NCBI RefSeq assembly: GCF_009930795.1 | Contig: NZ_CP017146.1 | Location: 744,001 to 808,000, forward strand | From: Marisediminicola antarctica | Lineage (GTDB): Bacteria > Actinomycetota > Actinomycetes > Actinomycetales > Microbacteriaceae | Direction: 5' to 3' | Length of the DNA stretch: 64,000 bases | Program-made: the position numbers and the translations under genes | Shown: in pieces, positions 9,275 through 17,391 of the stretch | Layout of the letters: each line of letters starts with the position of its first letter | Position numbering within the stretch: the stretch's first letter is position 1 | The notes under the pieces: model-generated | What the model was told of the DNA's origin: nothing | What the model saw: the letters and a program-made list of their open reading frames with translations, nothing else | Database searches by the model: none

Positions 9275-9496
9275 ATGACCGGAGAGGGCGTGAGCGGCGG
9301 CGGCACCGGGCAGTCCGGAACCGGTCAGTCCATCAAGGGGATCGTGAGGGACCTTCTGGCCGACATCCAGTTGGGGCACATCGACGACGACGTCGTGAAC
9401 GTTCTCACTGAGCGACTTCGACGGGCCGGGCTCGAGGTGCGGCCGGAGGAGGTCGAGGACCTCGCCGAAGAAATCGAGAACCACGCCTCCCGGTAG
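9275..9496 (+). CDS. Small hypothetical protein (paralogue of the 8947 product)
   Basis: 73 residues with a good GAGGAGAGG ribosome binding site just before the ATG. A glycine/serine-rich start is followed by a predicted helical domain (GIVRDLLADIQLGHIDDDVVNVLTERLRRAG). The last 28 residues mirror the C-terminus of the divergent small gene at 8947-9165. No known family is recognised. Confidence 0.7.
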   Translation: MTGEGVSGGGTGQSGTGQSIKGIVRDLLADIQLGHIDDDVVNVLTERLRRAGLEVRPEEVEDLAEEIENHASR

Positions 9497-9554
9497 CCGG
9501 GGCCGCGACCTCCTGGCCGATTACGGCTACGTCGCCCGCGCCAGGGCGCGCACA

Positions 9555-10153
9555 GTGCGCTCCGGACTGCGCCCGCCGCTGCTGGACCAGGGCAGCGAGG
9601 CACCCGTGCTTCTCATCCCGGGGGTATTCGAGACCTGGCACTATCTCGAGCAGCTCGCCGAGACGCTGCACCGCCACGCGCATCCGGTCTATTTCGTGCA
9701 CACCCTCGGCTTCAATAGCCGCGCGATCGACGTGTCGGCGACGCTCGCGCAGCAGTTTCTGCGCCACAGGGACCTGACCGGCGTCATCATCGTGGCGCAC
9801 AGCAAGGGCGGGCTCATCGGCAAGCGGATGATGGTCGCCGACGACGTGGAGGGGCGCATCGACCGGATGATCGCGATCAACACGCCCTTCTCCGGGTCGC
9901 CGCTCGCGAGGTACGCCCTCGGCCGGGCGATGCGCGAGTTCCGGCGCGAGCATCCGACCATGCGCACGCTCCTGCGCGAGGAGCGCGTGAACTCACGCAT
10001 CACGTCGCTGTTCAGCTCGTTCGACCACCCGATGGCAGCGCCCTCGAAGGGGCGGAGAACGTGCGTCTGCCGCTCGTCGGGCATTTCCGGCCGCTCGGGC
10101 ATCCGCTGCTCATCGGCGAGGTGCTGAAGCGGGTGGGCGCGGCGAAGAGCTGA
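9555..10153 (+). pseudogene. Alpha/beta-hydrolase (lipase-like) gene with a C-terminal frameshift
   Basis: The frame from GTG 9555 encodes a lipase-like hydrolase: LLIPGVFETWHYLEQLAETL (oxyanion region), VIIVAHSKGGLIGKRMM (AHSKGG, nucleophile Ser as in GxSxG) and DRMIAINTPFSGSPLARYA. At about 10028-10033 the similarity leaves the frame after SSFDHP. The next frame continues with DGSALEGAENVRLPLVGHFRPLGHPLL, which supplies the catalytic His (GHF), and ends at 10151-10153. One extra C in the CCC run would restore FDHPDGSALEGA. It is therefore either a true single-base loss or a homopolymer sequencing error. No other ATG/GTG/TTG lies between 9555 and the upstream in-frame stop. The gene follows the small 9275 gene. 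Confidence 0.75.
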
Positions 10154-10197
10154 GCGGGGCGGCGAAGAGCTGAGCGGCGCGCTCGTAAACTTCAGGC

Positions 10198-11733
10198 ATG
10201 GACCAGCGCGATACCCCCTACGCCGACGCCATGCGCGCGTATGCGACATCGCATCCGGCCCGCTTCCACCTGCCCGGACACGGCGGCTCCGGCGACAGCC
10301 TCGGCGACTACTTCGGCGAGCGGATGCTGTCGCTCGACCTCATGCCGATGATGCACGGCATCGACATGGGCGTCACGCCCACCCCGCTGGAACGGTCGCT
10401 GCGGCTCGCCGCAGAGGCGTGGGGCGCGCGGCGCAGCTGGTTCCTCGCGAACGGTGCCAGCCAGGGCAACCAGATCGCCGCCCTCGCGATCGCGGGGCTT
10501 CGCCCCGGCGGCCAGATGCTCGTACAGCGGTCGGTGCATTCGTCGGTCGTCGACGCGCTCGTGCTCACCGGAGGCTCAGCCCGCTTCGTCGCGCCCGTCG
10601 TCGTCGACGGGATGGCGCACGGGCTTGTCGCAGCAGATGTCGCGGCGGCGATCGGTGCTGCCGGTGCTGCCGCCGAGGGGGGCGCTACGATCGGCGCTGC
10701 CGGTGCTGCCGGTGCTGCCGGTGCTGCCGGTGCTGCCGGTGCTGCCGGCGCTGCCGCCCTGTCGTGCGTCTACGTCGTGAGCCCGAGCTACTTTGGCTTC
10801 GTCTCCGACATTGCCGCGCTCGCCGGTGTCGCCCACGCGGCCGGGCTGCCCCTCGTCGTCGACGAGGCGTGGGGCGCCCACCTCGGATTCCACCCCTCGC
10901 TGCCACAGAACGCCCTGCGCCAGGGTGCCGACCTCGTCGTGTCGTCGACACACAAACTCGGCGGATCGCTGACCCAGTCGGCGATGCTGCACCTCGGACA
11001 CGGCCCGTTCGCCGACGAACTCGAGGCGCAGGTCGACCGCGCGCGGAGCATCGTGCAGAGCACAAGCGAGAGCAACCTGCTGCTCGCCTCGCTCGACCTC
11101 GCCCGCTGCCGACTCGCGACGGGCGCCTCACAGATCGGCGACGCGCTCGACATCGCGGAGGCCCTTCGCGATCGGGTGCGCTCGGGAGGGCGGTTCGGTA
11201 TCGCCTCCGACGGATTCTCGCTCGTGCCGGGTTGTGGGGGTGTCGACCCGTTCCGTATCCCAATCGACACCCGGGTGGGAGGCATCACCGGGCACCGGGC
11301 GCGCACGATTCTTGCCGAGGAACACGGCATCCTCGTCGAGATGGCGACGGACGCCGGAATCGTCGCACTCTTCGCGGCATCCGCGGCCCCGTCGATCGAC
11401 GGACTCGTCGCCGCTCTTCACGCGCTGCCGGTCGACCCGCCCGCGCGCCGCGAGTCGCCGATGCCGCCGCTTCCGCCGTGGGGCAGAGCGCGGATGACCG
11501 TGCGCGACGCCTTCTTCGCGCCGAACGAGATCGTGGCCGCCGCGGATGCCGTGGGGCGCGTCGCCGCCGACTCCCTCGCCGCGTACCCGCCCGGCATCCC
11601 GAACATCATGCCGGGGGAGGAGGTCACCCGTGAGCTCGTCGACTTCGTGCAGGCGGTGGCGTCGGCCGAGTTCGGGCACGTGCGCGGCGCCATCGATGCG
11701 GGCGTGCGGCGGATGCGGGTGGTGGCGCGGTAG
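10198..11733 (+). CDS. PLP-dependent Orn/Lys/Arg decarboxylase-family protein
   Basis: 511 residues of the aspartate-aminotransferase-fold Orn/Lys/Arg decarboxylase group I family. Visible are FHLPGHGG near the start, DLMPMMHGIDMG, FLANGASQGNQIAAL (phosphate-binding turn), PLVVDEAWGAHLGFHP (DEAWGAH, PLP-binding Asp) and VVSSTHKLGGSLTQSAMLHLG (Schiff-base lysine in STHK). The C-terminal domain ends SAEFGHVRGAIDAG. Between the strand SARFVAPVV and CVYVVSPSYFGF there is an alanine/glycine insertion coded by 9-bp tandem repeats. The substrate (lysine, arginine or other) cannot be decided. The gene is monocistronic. Confidence 0.9.
   Translation: MDQRDTPYADAMRAYATSHPARFHLPGHGGSGDSLGDYFGERMLSLDLMPMMHGIDMGVTPTPLERSLRLAAEAWGARRSWFLANGASQGNQIAALAIAGLRPGGQMLVQRSVHSSVVDALVLTGGSARFVAPVVVDGMAHGLVAADVAAAIGAAGAAAEGGATIGAAGAAGAAGAAGAAGAAGAAALSCVYVVSPSYFGFVSDIAALAGVAHAAGLPLVVDEAWGAHLGFHPSLPQNALRQGADLVVSSTHKLGGSLTQSAMLHLGHGPFADELEAQVDRARSIVQSTSESNLLLASLDLARCRLATGASQIGDALDIAEALRDRVRSGGRFGIASDGFSLVPGCGGVDPFRIPIDTRVGGITGHRARTILAEEHGILVEMATDAGIVALFAASAAPSIDGLVAALHALPVDPPARRESPMPPLPPWGRARMTVRDAFFAPNEIVAAADAVGRVAADSLAAYPPGIPNIMPGEEVTRELVDFVQAVASAEFGHVRGAIDAGVRRMRVVAR
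10693..10755 (+). repeat. 9-bp in-frame minisatellite (GGYGCTGCC x7)
   Basis: Seven contiguous units, five of them exactly GGTGCTGCC, encode Gly-Ala-Ala repeats inside the PLP decarboxylase. Units are multiples of three, so copy-number change would alter loop length without breaking the frame. Confidence 0.9.
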
Positions 11734-11741
11734 CGCGCGGT

Positions 11742-11850
11742 GCCTGCGCTCGCGCGCGGTGCCCGCGCCTGCGCCTGCGCCTGTGCTCGCGCTCGCGCTC
11801 GCGCCTGCGCCTGCGCCTGCGCCCGCGCCCGCGCCTGCGCGCGCGCGGTT
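11742..11850. repeat. GCGCCT/GCGCTC hexamer low-complexity tract
   Basis: More than 100 bp of degenerate hexamers (GCGCCTGCGCCTG, GCGCTCGCGCTCG) fill the gap between the convergent decarboxylase and uracil permease genes. No coding signal is seen. Confidence 0.8.
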
Positions 11851-11896
11851 GCTGTTCACAAACGCGGCAGTAATCGCACGCGCGGGAGTGAACAGC
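11851..11896. terminator. Inverted repeat between convergent genes
   Basis: Perfect 9-bp arms GCTGTTCAC (11851-11859) and GTGAACAGC (11888-11896) with a 28-nt loop lie between two convergent genes. It could act as a bidirectional terminator. No T-tract follows, so an operator or simple palindrome is possible. Confidence 0.4.
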
Positions 11897-11920
11897 GTGC
11901 GCGCGAACGCAGGTGTGTGG

Positions 11921-13246
11921 CTACTTCCGCTCGCCGGCTGCCGTGCGCTTGCCGACGTCGGCACCAGCATCCGCCGCCTCGGCATCCGTACCGCGCAGCT
12001 TTCCGAGGCCGTTCATCAGGTGGTACACGACGATCGCGGCGACCGTGCCGAGCACGATGCCGGTGAATTCGACGTCGCCGAGCACGATGGTGAAGTTCGC
12101 GATTCCCATGATGAGGGCGATGCCCGCGGTGAGCTGGTTCTTGGGCAGGCTGAAGTCGACGCGGTTCTCGACCCAGATGCGCACGCCGATGATGCCGATC
12201 AGGCCGTAGAGCGCGGTCGTCACCCCGCCGAGCACCCCGGGCGGGACCGAGAAGATTATTGCGCCGACCTTGGGCGACATGCCGAGCAGGATTGCGGTGA
12301 TTCCGGCCACCCAGTAGGCAGCGGTCGAGAACACTCGGGTTGCCGCCATCACGCCGATGTTCTCGCCGTAGGTCGTGGTGGGGGAGCCGCCACCGATGCC
12401 GGAGATCACGGTGGCGAGGCCGTCGGCGAAGAGCGCGCGTCCGGTGAGCGGGTCGAGGTTGCGTCCGGTGAGCTGGCCGACGCCCTTGATGTGTCCGACG
12501 TTCTCGGCGATGAGTGCAAGCACGACCGGCAGGAACATCAGGTACACGCCGATGTACTCGAGGGAGAAGCTCGGGGTCGTGAACTGCGGCAGACCGACCC
12601 AGGGGGCGTCGCCGACCCCGGAGAAGTCGATCTGCCCGGCGATGACGGCGGCGACATAGCCGACGGCGACGCCGACGACGATCGAGAGGCGTCCGAGGAG
12701 ACCCTTGAAGAGCACCGCCGCGAGGATGATCGACAGCAGCGTGATCGTCGCGATAAGCGGTGAGGCCGCGAAGTTGTCGCGGGCGGCCGGGGCGAGGTTG
12801 AAGCCGATGAGGGCGACGATCGCGCCGCTCACGATGGGCGGCAGTGCGACGTTGATCCAGCGGGTGCCGCTGAGGTGCACGATCACGCCGACGATCGCGA
12901 GCAGCGCGCCGACGACGATGACGCCGCCGAGGGCGACAGACTGTCCGCCCGAGCCGACAGCCGCACCAATCGGCGCGATGAACGCGAACGAGGAGCCGAG
13001 GTAGCTCGGCAGCTTGTTCTTCGTGATGATCAGGAACAGCAGCGTGCCGAGGCCCGAGAACAGCAGTGTTGTCGCGGGCGGGAACCCCGTGATGAGCGGC
13101 ACCAGGAATGTCGCGCCGAACATTGCGACGACATGCTGGGCGCCGAAGCCGATGGTGCGCGGCCAGGTGAGGCGCTCCTCCGGCTGCACGATCTCGTTCG
13201 CTGCGACGTTCTTGCCGTCGCCGTGGAGCTTCCAGGGGAGTGCCAT
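11921..13246 (-). CDS. uraA: Uracil permease (NCS2/UraA family)
   Basis: 441 residues with about 14 hydrophobic segments, a proton-coupled nucleobase transporter in the cytoplasmic membrane. After a short cytosolic start (MALPWKLHGDGKNV) come PRTIGFGAQHVVAMFGATFLVPLITG (conserved QH in TM1), the NCS2 substrate-site segment LIAENVGHIKGVGQLTGRN and the signature GGGSPTTTYGENIGVMA. The SxxTTxxxENIG form is typical of uracil rather than xanthine carriers. It ends in a charged tail. It stands alone; no pyrimidine gene or PyrR-type leader was recognised upstream. Confidence 0.92.
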   Translation of the reverse strand: MALPWKLHGDGKNVAANEIVQPEERLTWPRTIGFGAQHVVAMFGATFLVPLITGFPPATTLLFSGLGTLLFLIITKNKLPSYLGSSFAFIAPIGAAVGSGGQSVALGGVIVVGALLAIVGVIVHLSGTRWINVALPPIVSGAIVALIGFNLAPAARDNFAASPLIATITLLSIILAAVLFKGLLGRLSIVVGVAVGYVAAVIAGQIDFSGVGDAPWVGLPQFTTPSFSLEYIGVYLMFLPVVLALIAENVGHIKGVGQLTGRNLDPLTGRALFADGLATVISGIGGGSPTTTYGENIGVMAATRVFSTAAYWVAGITAILLGMSPKVGAIIFSVPPGVLGGVTTALYGLIGIIGVRIWVENRVDFSLPKNQLTAGIALIMGIANFTIVLGDVEFTGIVLGTVAAIVVYHLMNGLGKLRGTDAEAADAGADVGKRTAAGERK

Positions 13247-13398
13247 CTGATTCCGCTTCCTGTCGGGGAGCGGATGCCCGCGCCCGCGCCCATCGTGGGT
13301 CGGACTCGACAGTATCGGACCGCGGGCCCGGTGCGTCGCACGAGGGCCGGATGCCGGTGGGTGTTGCGAGGGCCGGATGCTGGTGGTGCCGACTCCGC

Positions 13399-13788
13399 TC
13401 AGCCGCTCGTGCGGGTCTCGCGCGCGTTCGCCTTCTGCAGCGCGTCGACGAGCTCCGACTTGTTCATCGAGGAGCGTCCCTTCACATCGAGTCGTCTCGC
13501 AAGATCCATCAGATGTTCCTTCGAGGCGTTCGCATCCACCCCTCCCTTGGTCTGGCCCGTTCCGCGCGGGCCAGCGGCTCCGGAGTCGGACGGCCCCGAC
13601 TCGGCCTTCCTCTCCCAGTGGTCGCCGACCTTCTCGTACTCGCGCTTGAGCGCGGCGAAGGCGGTGCGGTGGGCTCGCTCGCCCTCCCCGTAGCTGTCAA
13701 CAGCCGAGTCGTGCGCCTTCGACCAGAGCGACTGGGCATGCGTGTCCGACCGGCGGAGCGTGTCGGGCATCTCGTCCGATGCGGGCAT
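13399..13788 (-). CDS. ChaB-like protein with a C-terminal Rho-N/SAP-like motif
   Basis: 129 residues, starting at ATG 13788 behind an AAGGAG ribosome binding site; a longer open frame upstream is the shadow of the CPBP gene. Residues 1-60 match the ChaB fold (MPDTLRRSDTHAQSLWSKAHDSAVDSY, then RAHRTAFAALKREYEKVGDHW). The last 40 residues, SKEHLMDLARRLDVKGRSSMNKSELVDALQKAN, are a Rho-N/SAP-type helix-extended-helix motif known to bind nucleic acid. The role of this common actinobacterial pairing is not established. Confidence 0.82.
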   Translation of the reverse strand: MPASDEMPDTLRRSDTHAQSLWSKAHDSAVDSYGEGERAHRTAFAALKREYEKVGDHWERKAESGPSDSGAAGPRGTGQTKGGVDANASKEHLMDLARRLDVKGRSSMNKSELVDALQKANARETRTSG

Positions 13789-13874
13789 CTCGAACTCCTT
13801 ATCTCTCGATTTTCCCGGGCCGCGAAGCTCGGCCAGGCCCGCAAGCGAGGAGCCTAGCCCTTCAGCAGCGACGA

Positions 13875-14690
13875 TCAGTAGAAGAAAATCGGCAGCCACT
13901 CGCGGTTGTGGGCATGCACGAGCACCAGGAACACCACGAGGTCGAACAGCAGGTGCACGCACACGACATAGGTGAGCGACTTCGTCTTGGAGAATATGTA
14001 CCCCTGCAGCAGCGCGAACGGGGCGGTGAGCAGCGGTCCCCACGATTGGTAGCCGAGCTCCCACAGGAACGACACGAAGATCACCGCCTGCAGAATGTTC
14101 GCCTGCCACATCGGGAAGTGGCGGCGCAGCAGCGCGAAGACGGTGCAGATGAAGAACAGCTCGTCCCAGATTCCCACGGCGTTGACACCGACGAACAGCC
14201 GCGCGATTTCGTCGGGCGTGCTGATCGCCGGCCAGTTCTGGTACGCGCCGGAGCCGATGAAGTAGAACGGCAGGATCGTCCAGCCGAGCACGAGCACGAT
14301 CGCGAGGTAGGAGCGCTCGAGCGTCGACCACTTTTGCCCGGTGCGGACCGGGAACACGATCGTGCGCCGCCTGTAGCCGTACCGGTCGATCAGGAACGGC
14401 ACCAGAACCGCGAGCGTCAGCACGGTGCCCATGAGCAGCATGTTGCCGTAGCTGATGTCGGCGGCGACCGAGATGGTGGAGATGATGCCCATCCCGATCC
14501 CGATGAGCAGCAGGTCGCTCGCCAGCGACCGGTCGATGACGAAGGCGAGGATCAGGCTCCCGACGAGCACCGCGTATCCGGCGGGCAGGTTCAGCAGGCC
14601 GAAGATGAGGATCGCGGATGCTGAGACCCCGGCCGCCGGAATGAGGCCCCACGACAACTGCTGCTTAACCTGTGGTTGCACCGTGACCAT
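13875..14690 (-). CDS. CPBP-family intramembrane metalloprotease homologue
   Basis: 271 residues with about eight membrane helices. The C-terminal half carries the CPBP (type II CAAX prenyl endopeptidase) pattern: GIWDELFFICTVFALLRRHFP at the first motif, FVSFLWELGYQSWGP at the second, and CVHLLFDLVVF with the motif-4 histidine. The first motif reads D-E rather than the usual E-E, so the active-site pair is partly substituted; activity is plausible but not certain. It starts with GTG or ATG near 14690 (MVTVQPQVKQQLSWG). Substrate unknown. Confidence 0.82.
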   Translation of the reverse strand: MVTVQPQVKQQLSWGLIPAAGVSASAILIFGLLNLPAGYAVLVGSLILAFVIDRSLASDLLLIGIGMGIISTISVAADISYGNMLLMGTVLTLAVLVPFLIDRYGYRRRTIVFPVRTGQKWSTLERSYLAIVLVLGWTILPFYFIGSGAYQNWPAISTPDEIARLFVGVNAVGIWDELFFICTVFALLRRHFPMWQANILQAVIFVSFLWELGYQSWGPLLTAPFALLQGYIFSKTKSLTYVVCVHLLFDLVVFLVLVHAHNREWLPIFFY

Positions 14691-14824
14691 GTGTCAAGCA
14701 TGCCAGCACCCGGCCGGGAATACTCCGACGATTCCCGCCATCGGCTGGTGTTCCCAGAAAGCCGCGGCCGCAAACTGAGGGAACAGCGCCTCCGGGAGGT
14801 GCACAACACGCGTAGGGTTTTGGT

Positions 14825-15664
14825 GTGATCGACGAATGTATCCATGGACTTGACCGGGACCGCTGCGACGCCTGCAGCCCCACGGCGCCCCCCACGCCAG
14901 CCTCCGCAAAACCGCCCGTCAAACGGGCCGCAGCACGAACCACGACCAGCCTCCGCACCACCCCGAGCAGCCTGAGGGCTCCTGCCACGAAGTCCCCCGC
15001 GGCCAGACGGGCAGCAGCCGCCGCCCCAGCCAAGCCCGTGCCGAGCCTCGGGGAGCAGCGCATCTACCACGTGACCCACGCGAGCAACCTCCCCGGCATC
15101 CTGGACAGCGGCGCGCTGAACGCCGAGACGAGCCCGGTCACCGATATCTCCTCGGAGGAAGCCCGCACCGCCCGGCGCGCGACGACCGTCGCAGGCCCGG
15201 ACAGCGCAACCGTCGCCGAGCACGTGCCGTTCTACCTCTCGCCCAACGCGAGGCTCTGGGAGTCGATGCGCGCGGGATCCACGGACCCTCGCCTCGCGCC
15301 GTCAGCCCATGGCCTCGCCGCCGCTGAGTTCGTCATCCTCGTGAGCACCGTGAAGACCGTCGCGACCGATGAGGCATCCATCGTCGTGACCGACGGCGAC
15401 GCGACCGGACAGCTCACCCGGTTCGCCGCGACGGACGAGACCTGGAAGCGGTTGCTGTACCGGCTGATTTCCGACGACGAATCCGATGCGCTGCTGAGCG
15501 CCGAGTTCCTGGTCAAGGACTCGGTTCCGTTCGACGCGGTGACCCTCATCGGCGTACCGCACGACCGGGCCCGGGATGCCGTGAAGCTGGCGCTCGCGGG
15601 CTCGTCGCACGTGCCGCGCGTCGCGGTGCACCCGCCGTGGTTCGCGGTGCCGACCGAGGACTGA
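14825..15664 (+). CDS. DarT-like DNA ADP-ribosyltransferase (DUF4433), orphan
   Basis: 279 residues from GTG 14825. Residues 1-20 contain a small putative metal site, CIHGLDRDRCDAC (C-x-H-x7-C-x2-C), followed by a 50-residue Ala/Pro/Thr/Arg linker. The catalytic domain begins at about residue 77 with RIYHVTHASNLPGIL (DarT NAD-binding start). EHVPFYLSPNARLW matches the VPFYFxPRxP motif, and LLSAEFLVKDSVPFDAVTLIGV carries the catalytic Glu (residue 227). DarT enzymes ADP-ribosylate thymidine in single-stranded DNA and are normally neutralised by a neighbouring DarG macrodomain protein. None is present here; the next gene is an SDR remnant. Confidence 0.78.
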   Translation: MIDECIHGLDRDRCDACSPTAPPTPASAKPPVKRAAARTTTSLRTTPSSLRAPATKSPAARRAAAAAPAKPVPSLGEQRIYHVTHASNLPGILDSGALNAETSPVTDISSEEARTARRATTVAGPDSATVAEHVPFYLSPNARLWESMRAGSTDPRLAPSAHGLAAAEFVILVSTVKTVATDEASIVVTDGDATGQLTRFAATDETWKRLLYRLISDDESDALLSAEFLVKDSVPFDAVTLIGVPHDRARDAVKLALAGSSHVPRVAVHPPWFAVPTED

Positions 15665-15693
15665 CCGCGGCAGCGCACCTGCTTGACCGGCGG

Positions 15694-16458
15694 TCAGGCC
15701 CGAGCCGACCGCCGCGGGATCAAGCGCGTGCGAGACGGTGCCTCCGAAGCGGTGCGCATCGCCGAGAGCATCCGAGGCAGGATCACGGCCGCGGTGCCGA
15801 CGAGCACCGACCAGCCAATGAACCCGCGCGCGAGTTCGCGATTCTTGCCGTTCCAGCCGCCGTCCACCCGCCGTCCACCCGCTGCTCGTCGGCGGGGGCC
15901 GGCTCAAACAGGGTGCCGTCGGTCACCGGCACCCCGCGCCGCGGCGAGAGGTGGGTCTTCTCGACCAGCGCGGCCATCTGCGCCTCGATCGCCTGCGGGG
16001 TGCGTCGGTGCTGGCGCGCCATTGCCCGGCCGGCCCGGCCGCTCCGACCGGATGCTTGCCCCGAGTGACCGGATCGCGGCCCTCGAGCCATAGACGCAGC
16101 CCATCAGGTTGACGTCGAGGACGCGACGGAAGTCCTCAAGCGGCACCTCGAGAAACGAGGCGAAGAGCGTCGTTCCGGCGTTGTTGACCCACACGTCGAT
16201 GCGTTCGAATGCCTCAACGGCGGCGGCAGCGGCGGCAGCCAGGGCTTGCACATCGGTGAAGCCGGCGACCTCGGTCGGCACGGCGATCGCCCGGCCGCCC
16301 AGGTTCTCCCACTCCCGCACGAGCCCGATGAGGGCCTCGTCGCTGCGACTGGCAAGCACGAGACTCGCCTCCTTTTTAGCGAAACGGAGGGCGGTCGCGC
16401 GCCCGATTCCGCTCGATGCGCCGGTGATCACGACGACGGGATCCTTTCTCTTCGACAC
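15694..16458 (-). pseudogene. Decayed short-chain dehydrogenase/reductase (SDR) gene
   Basis: The N-terminus is intact: VVVITGASSGIGRATALRFA (TGxxxGIG NAD(P) site), VNNAGTTLFASF (NNAG) and DFRRVLDVNLMGCVYGSRAA. The catalytic Ser-Tyr-Lys segment is missing. Reading jumps from GSRAA to IRSLGASIRSE and then, in another frame, to ARQHRRTPQAIEAQMAALVEKTHLS, pieces that normally sit far apart in this SDR subfamily. Near the end an 11-bp tandem duplication (15859-15880) shifts the frame. Removing one copy joins DGTLFEPAPADEQRVDGGW to NGKNRELARGFIGWSVL, the usual C-terminal membrane anchor, ending at 15694. I infer two internal deletions plus one duplication; a functional enzyme is very unlikely. Confidence 0.8.
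15859..15880. repeat. 11-bp tandem duplication causing a frameshift
   Basis: Two exact copies of GCCGTCCACCC sit side by side within the SDR remnant. Deleting one copy restores the reading frame between the GGW motif and the C-terminal anchor, so the duplication is itself an inactivating lesion. Confidence 0.9.
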
Positions 16459-16524
16459 GAGATTTTCCTTGTCCTGAGCTCGGGGTGGCAGCCGAATCCA
16501 CGCTCGCCGAGCCAGAGGCGGAGG

Positions 16525-17331
16525 TCAAGAGGTAGCGGGATTCGCCTGCCGTGACGCAGACGCGAGTGCGTCCCTGCTGAGCATCGTCGCGCCGGCGACG
16601 GCGGCGGGCATGATGACGACCGCGCCGAGCGGGACGAGGAAGAGCACGTAGGTGAGCACCCCGAAGCCGAGGGTCGAGGCGCGCCGGGCACCCAGCATCC
16701 GTCTCCGGTCGCGCAGGCGCAGTCCGCGCGCGTCGAACGCGAAGCCGGTGAGCTCGAGCGTGAGGAACCAGCCGCCCAGCAGGGCGCCGAGCACCGGGAC
16801 CGCCGTCTGGCCGACGATCGGGATGAAGCTCACGGCGAAGAGCGAGAGGCCGACCGTGGCGGTAAGGGCGAACAGTCGGATGCCGCTGCCGATGCCGCGC
16901 GTCGCCGAGCGCCAGAACGGCTCGTCGATCTCGACCGGGGCGTCGCCCATCCGCTGTTCCACCGCACGCCAGATGCGCTCGTAGAACGGGTTGCCCAGCG
17001 TGAGCGTCACGGCGACGAAGGTGTACACGGCGAGCAGCATGGTCACCGCGCCGAGCGCGGTGCCGGCGGCGATCCGGGTGCCGGCACGGAGCGGGTCGAC
17101 CCAGCGGTCTGCGAACGGGGTAATCAAGGTGGCGAGCGACTCGAGGTTGATCGCGAACAGCACCAGCGCCGTGGCGAAGAAGAGACCGACGACGAGGGCG
17201 GGAAGCGCGCCGAGCAGCATCAGCCGCGGGGAGGTGACCCAGAGGCGGAGTCCGCGCACGAGGTAGCCCATTCCGCCCAGAAATTGCCAGACAAGACCGG
17301 GCGGCCGTGCGCTCGTTTTACTGCTGTCCAC
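16525..17331 (-). CDS. EI24 domain-containing membrane protein (CysZ-like)
   Basis: 268 residues with about five or six hydrophobic segments. The EI24/CysZ fold is suggested by VWQFLGGMGYLVRGLRLW, RLMLLGALPALVVGLFFAT, YTFVAVTLTLGNPFYERIW (the conserved NPFYERI motif) and IPIVGQTAVPVLGALLGGWFLTLEL. Members of PF07264 include the sulfate transporter CysZ. No cysteine-biosynthesis gene is nearby, so the solute is not assigned. It is divergent from the alpha/beta hydrolase at 17392, only 60 bp apart. Confidence 0.87.
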   Translation of the reverse strand: MDSSKTSARPPGLVWQFLGGMGYLVRGLRLWVTSPRLMLLGALPALVVGLFFATALVLFAINLESLATLITPFADRWVDPLRAGTRIAAGTALGAVTMLLAVYTFVAVTLTLGNPFYERIWRAVEQRMGDAPVEIDEPFWRSATRGIGSGIRLFALTATVGLSLFAVSFIPIVGQTAVPVLGALLGGWFLTLELTGFAFDARGLRLRDRRRMLGARRASTLGFGVLTYVLFLVPLGAVVIMPAAVAGATMLSRDALASASRQANPATS

Positions 17332-17391
17332 CCCTCCACACTACGAGGCGATGAGAGTCGTTCGTCAACGTGTGGCAGACATAATCGAGCA

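Noticed and set aside
13399-14652. A 417-codon minus-strand frame
   Set aside because: Only the last 129 codons (ChaB-like, own ribosome binding site) make sense; the rest is the shadow of the CPBP gene.
15783-16091. Independent 102-codon gene on the minus strand
   Set aside because: Its sequence is the displaced C-terminal part of the SDR remnant, not a separate gene.
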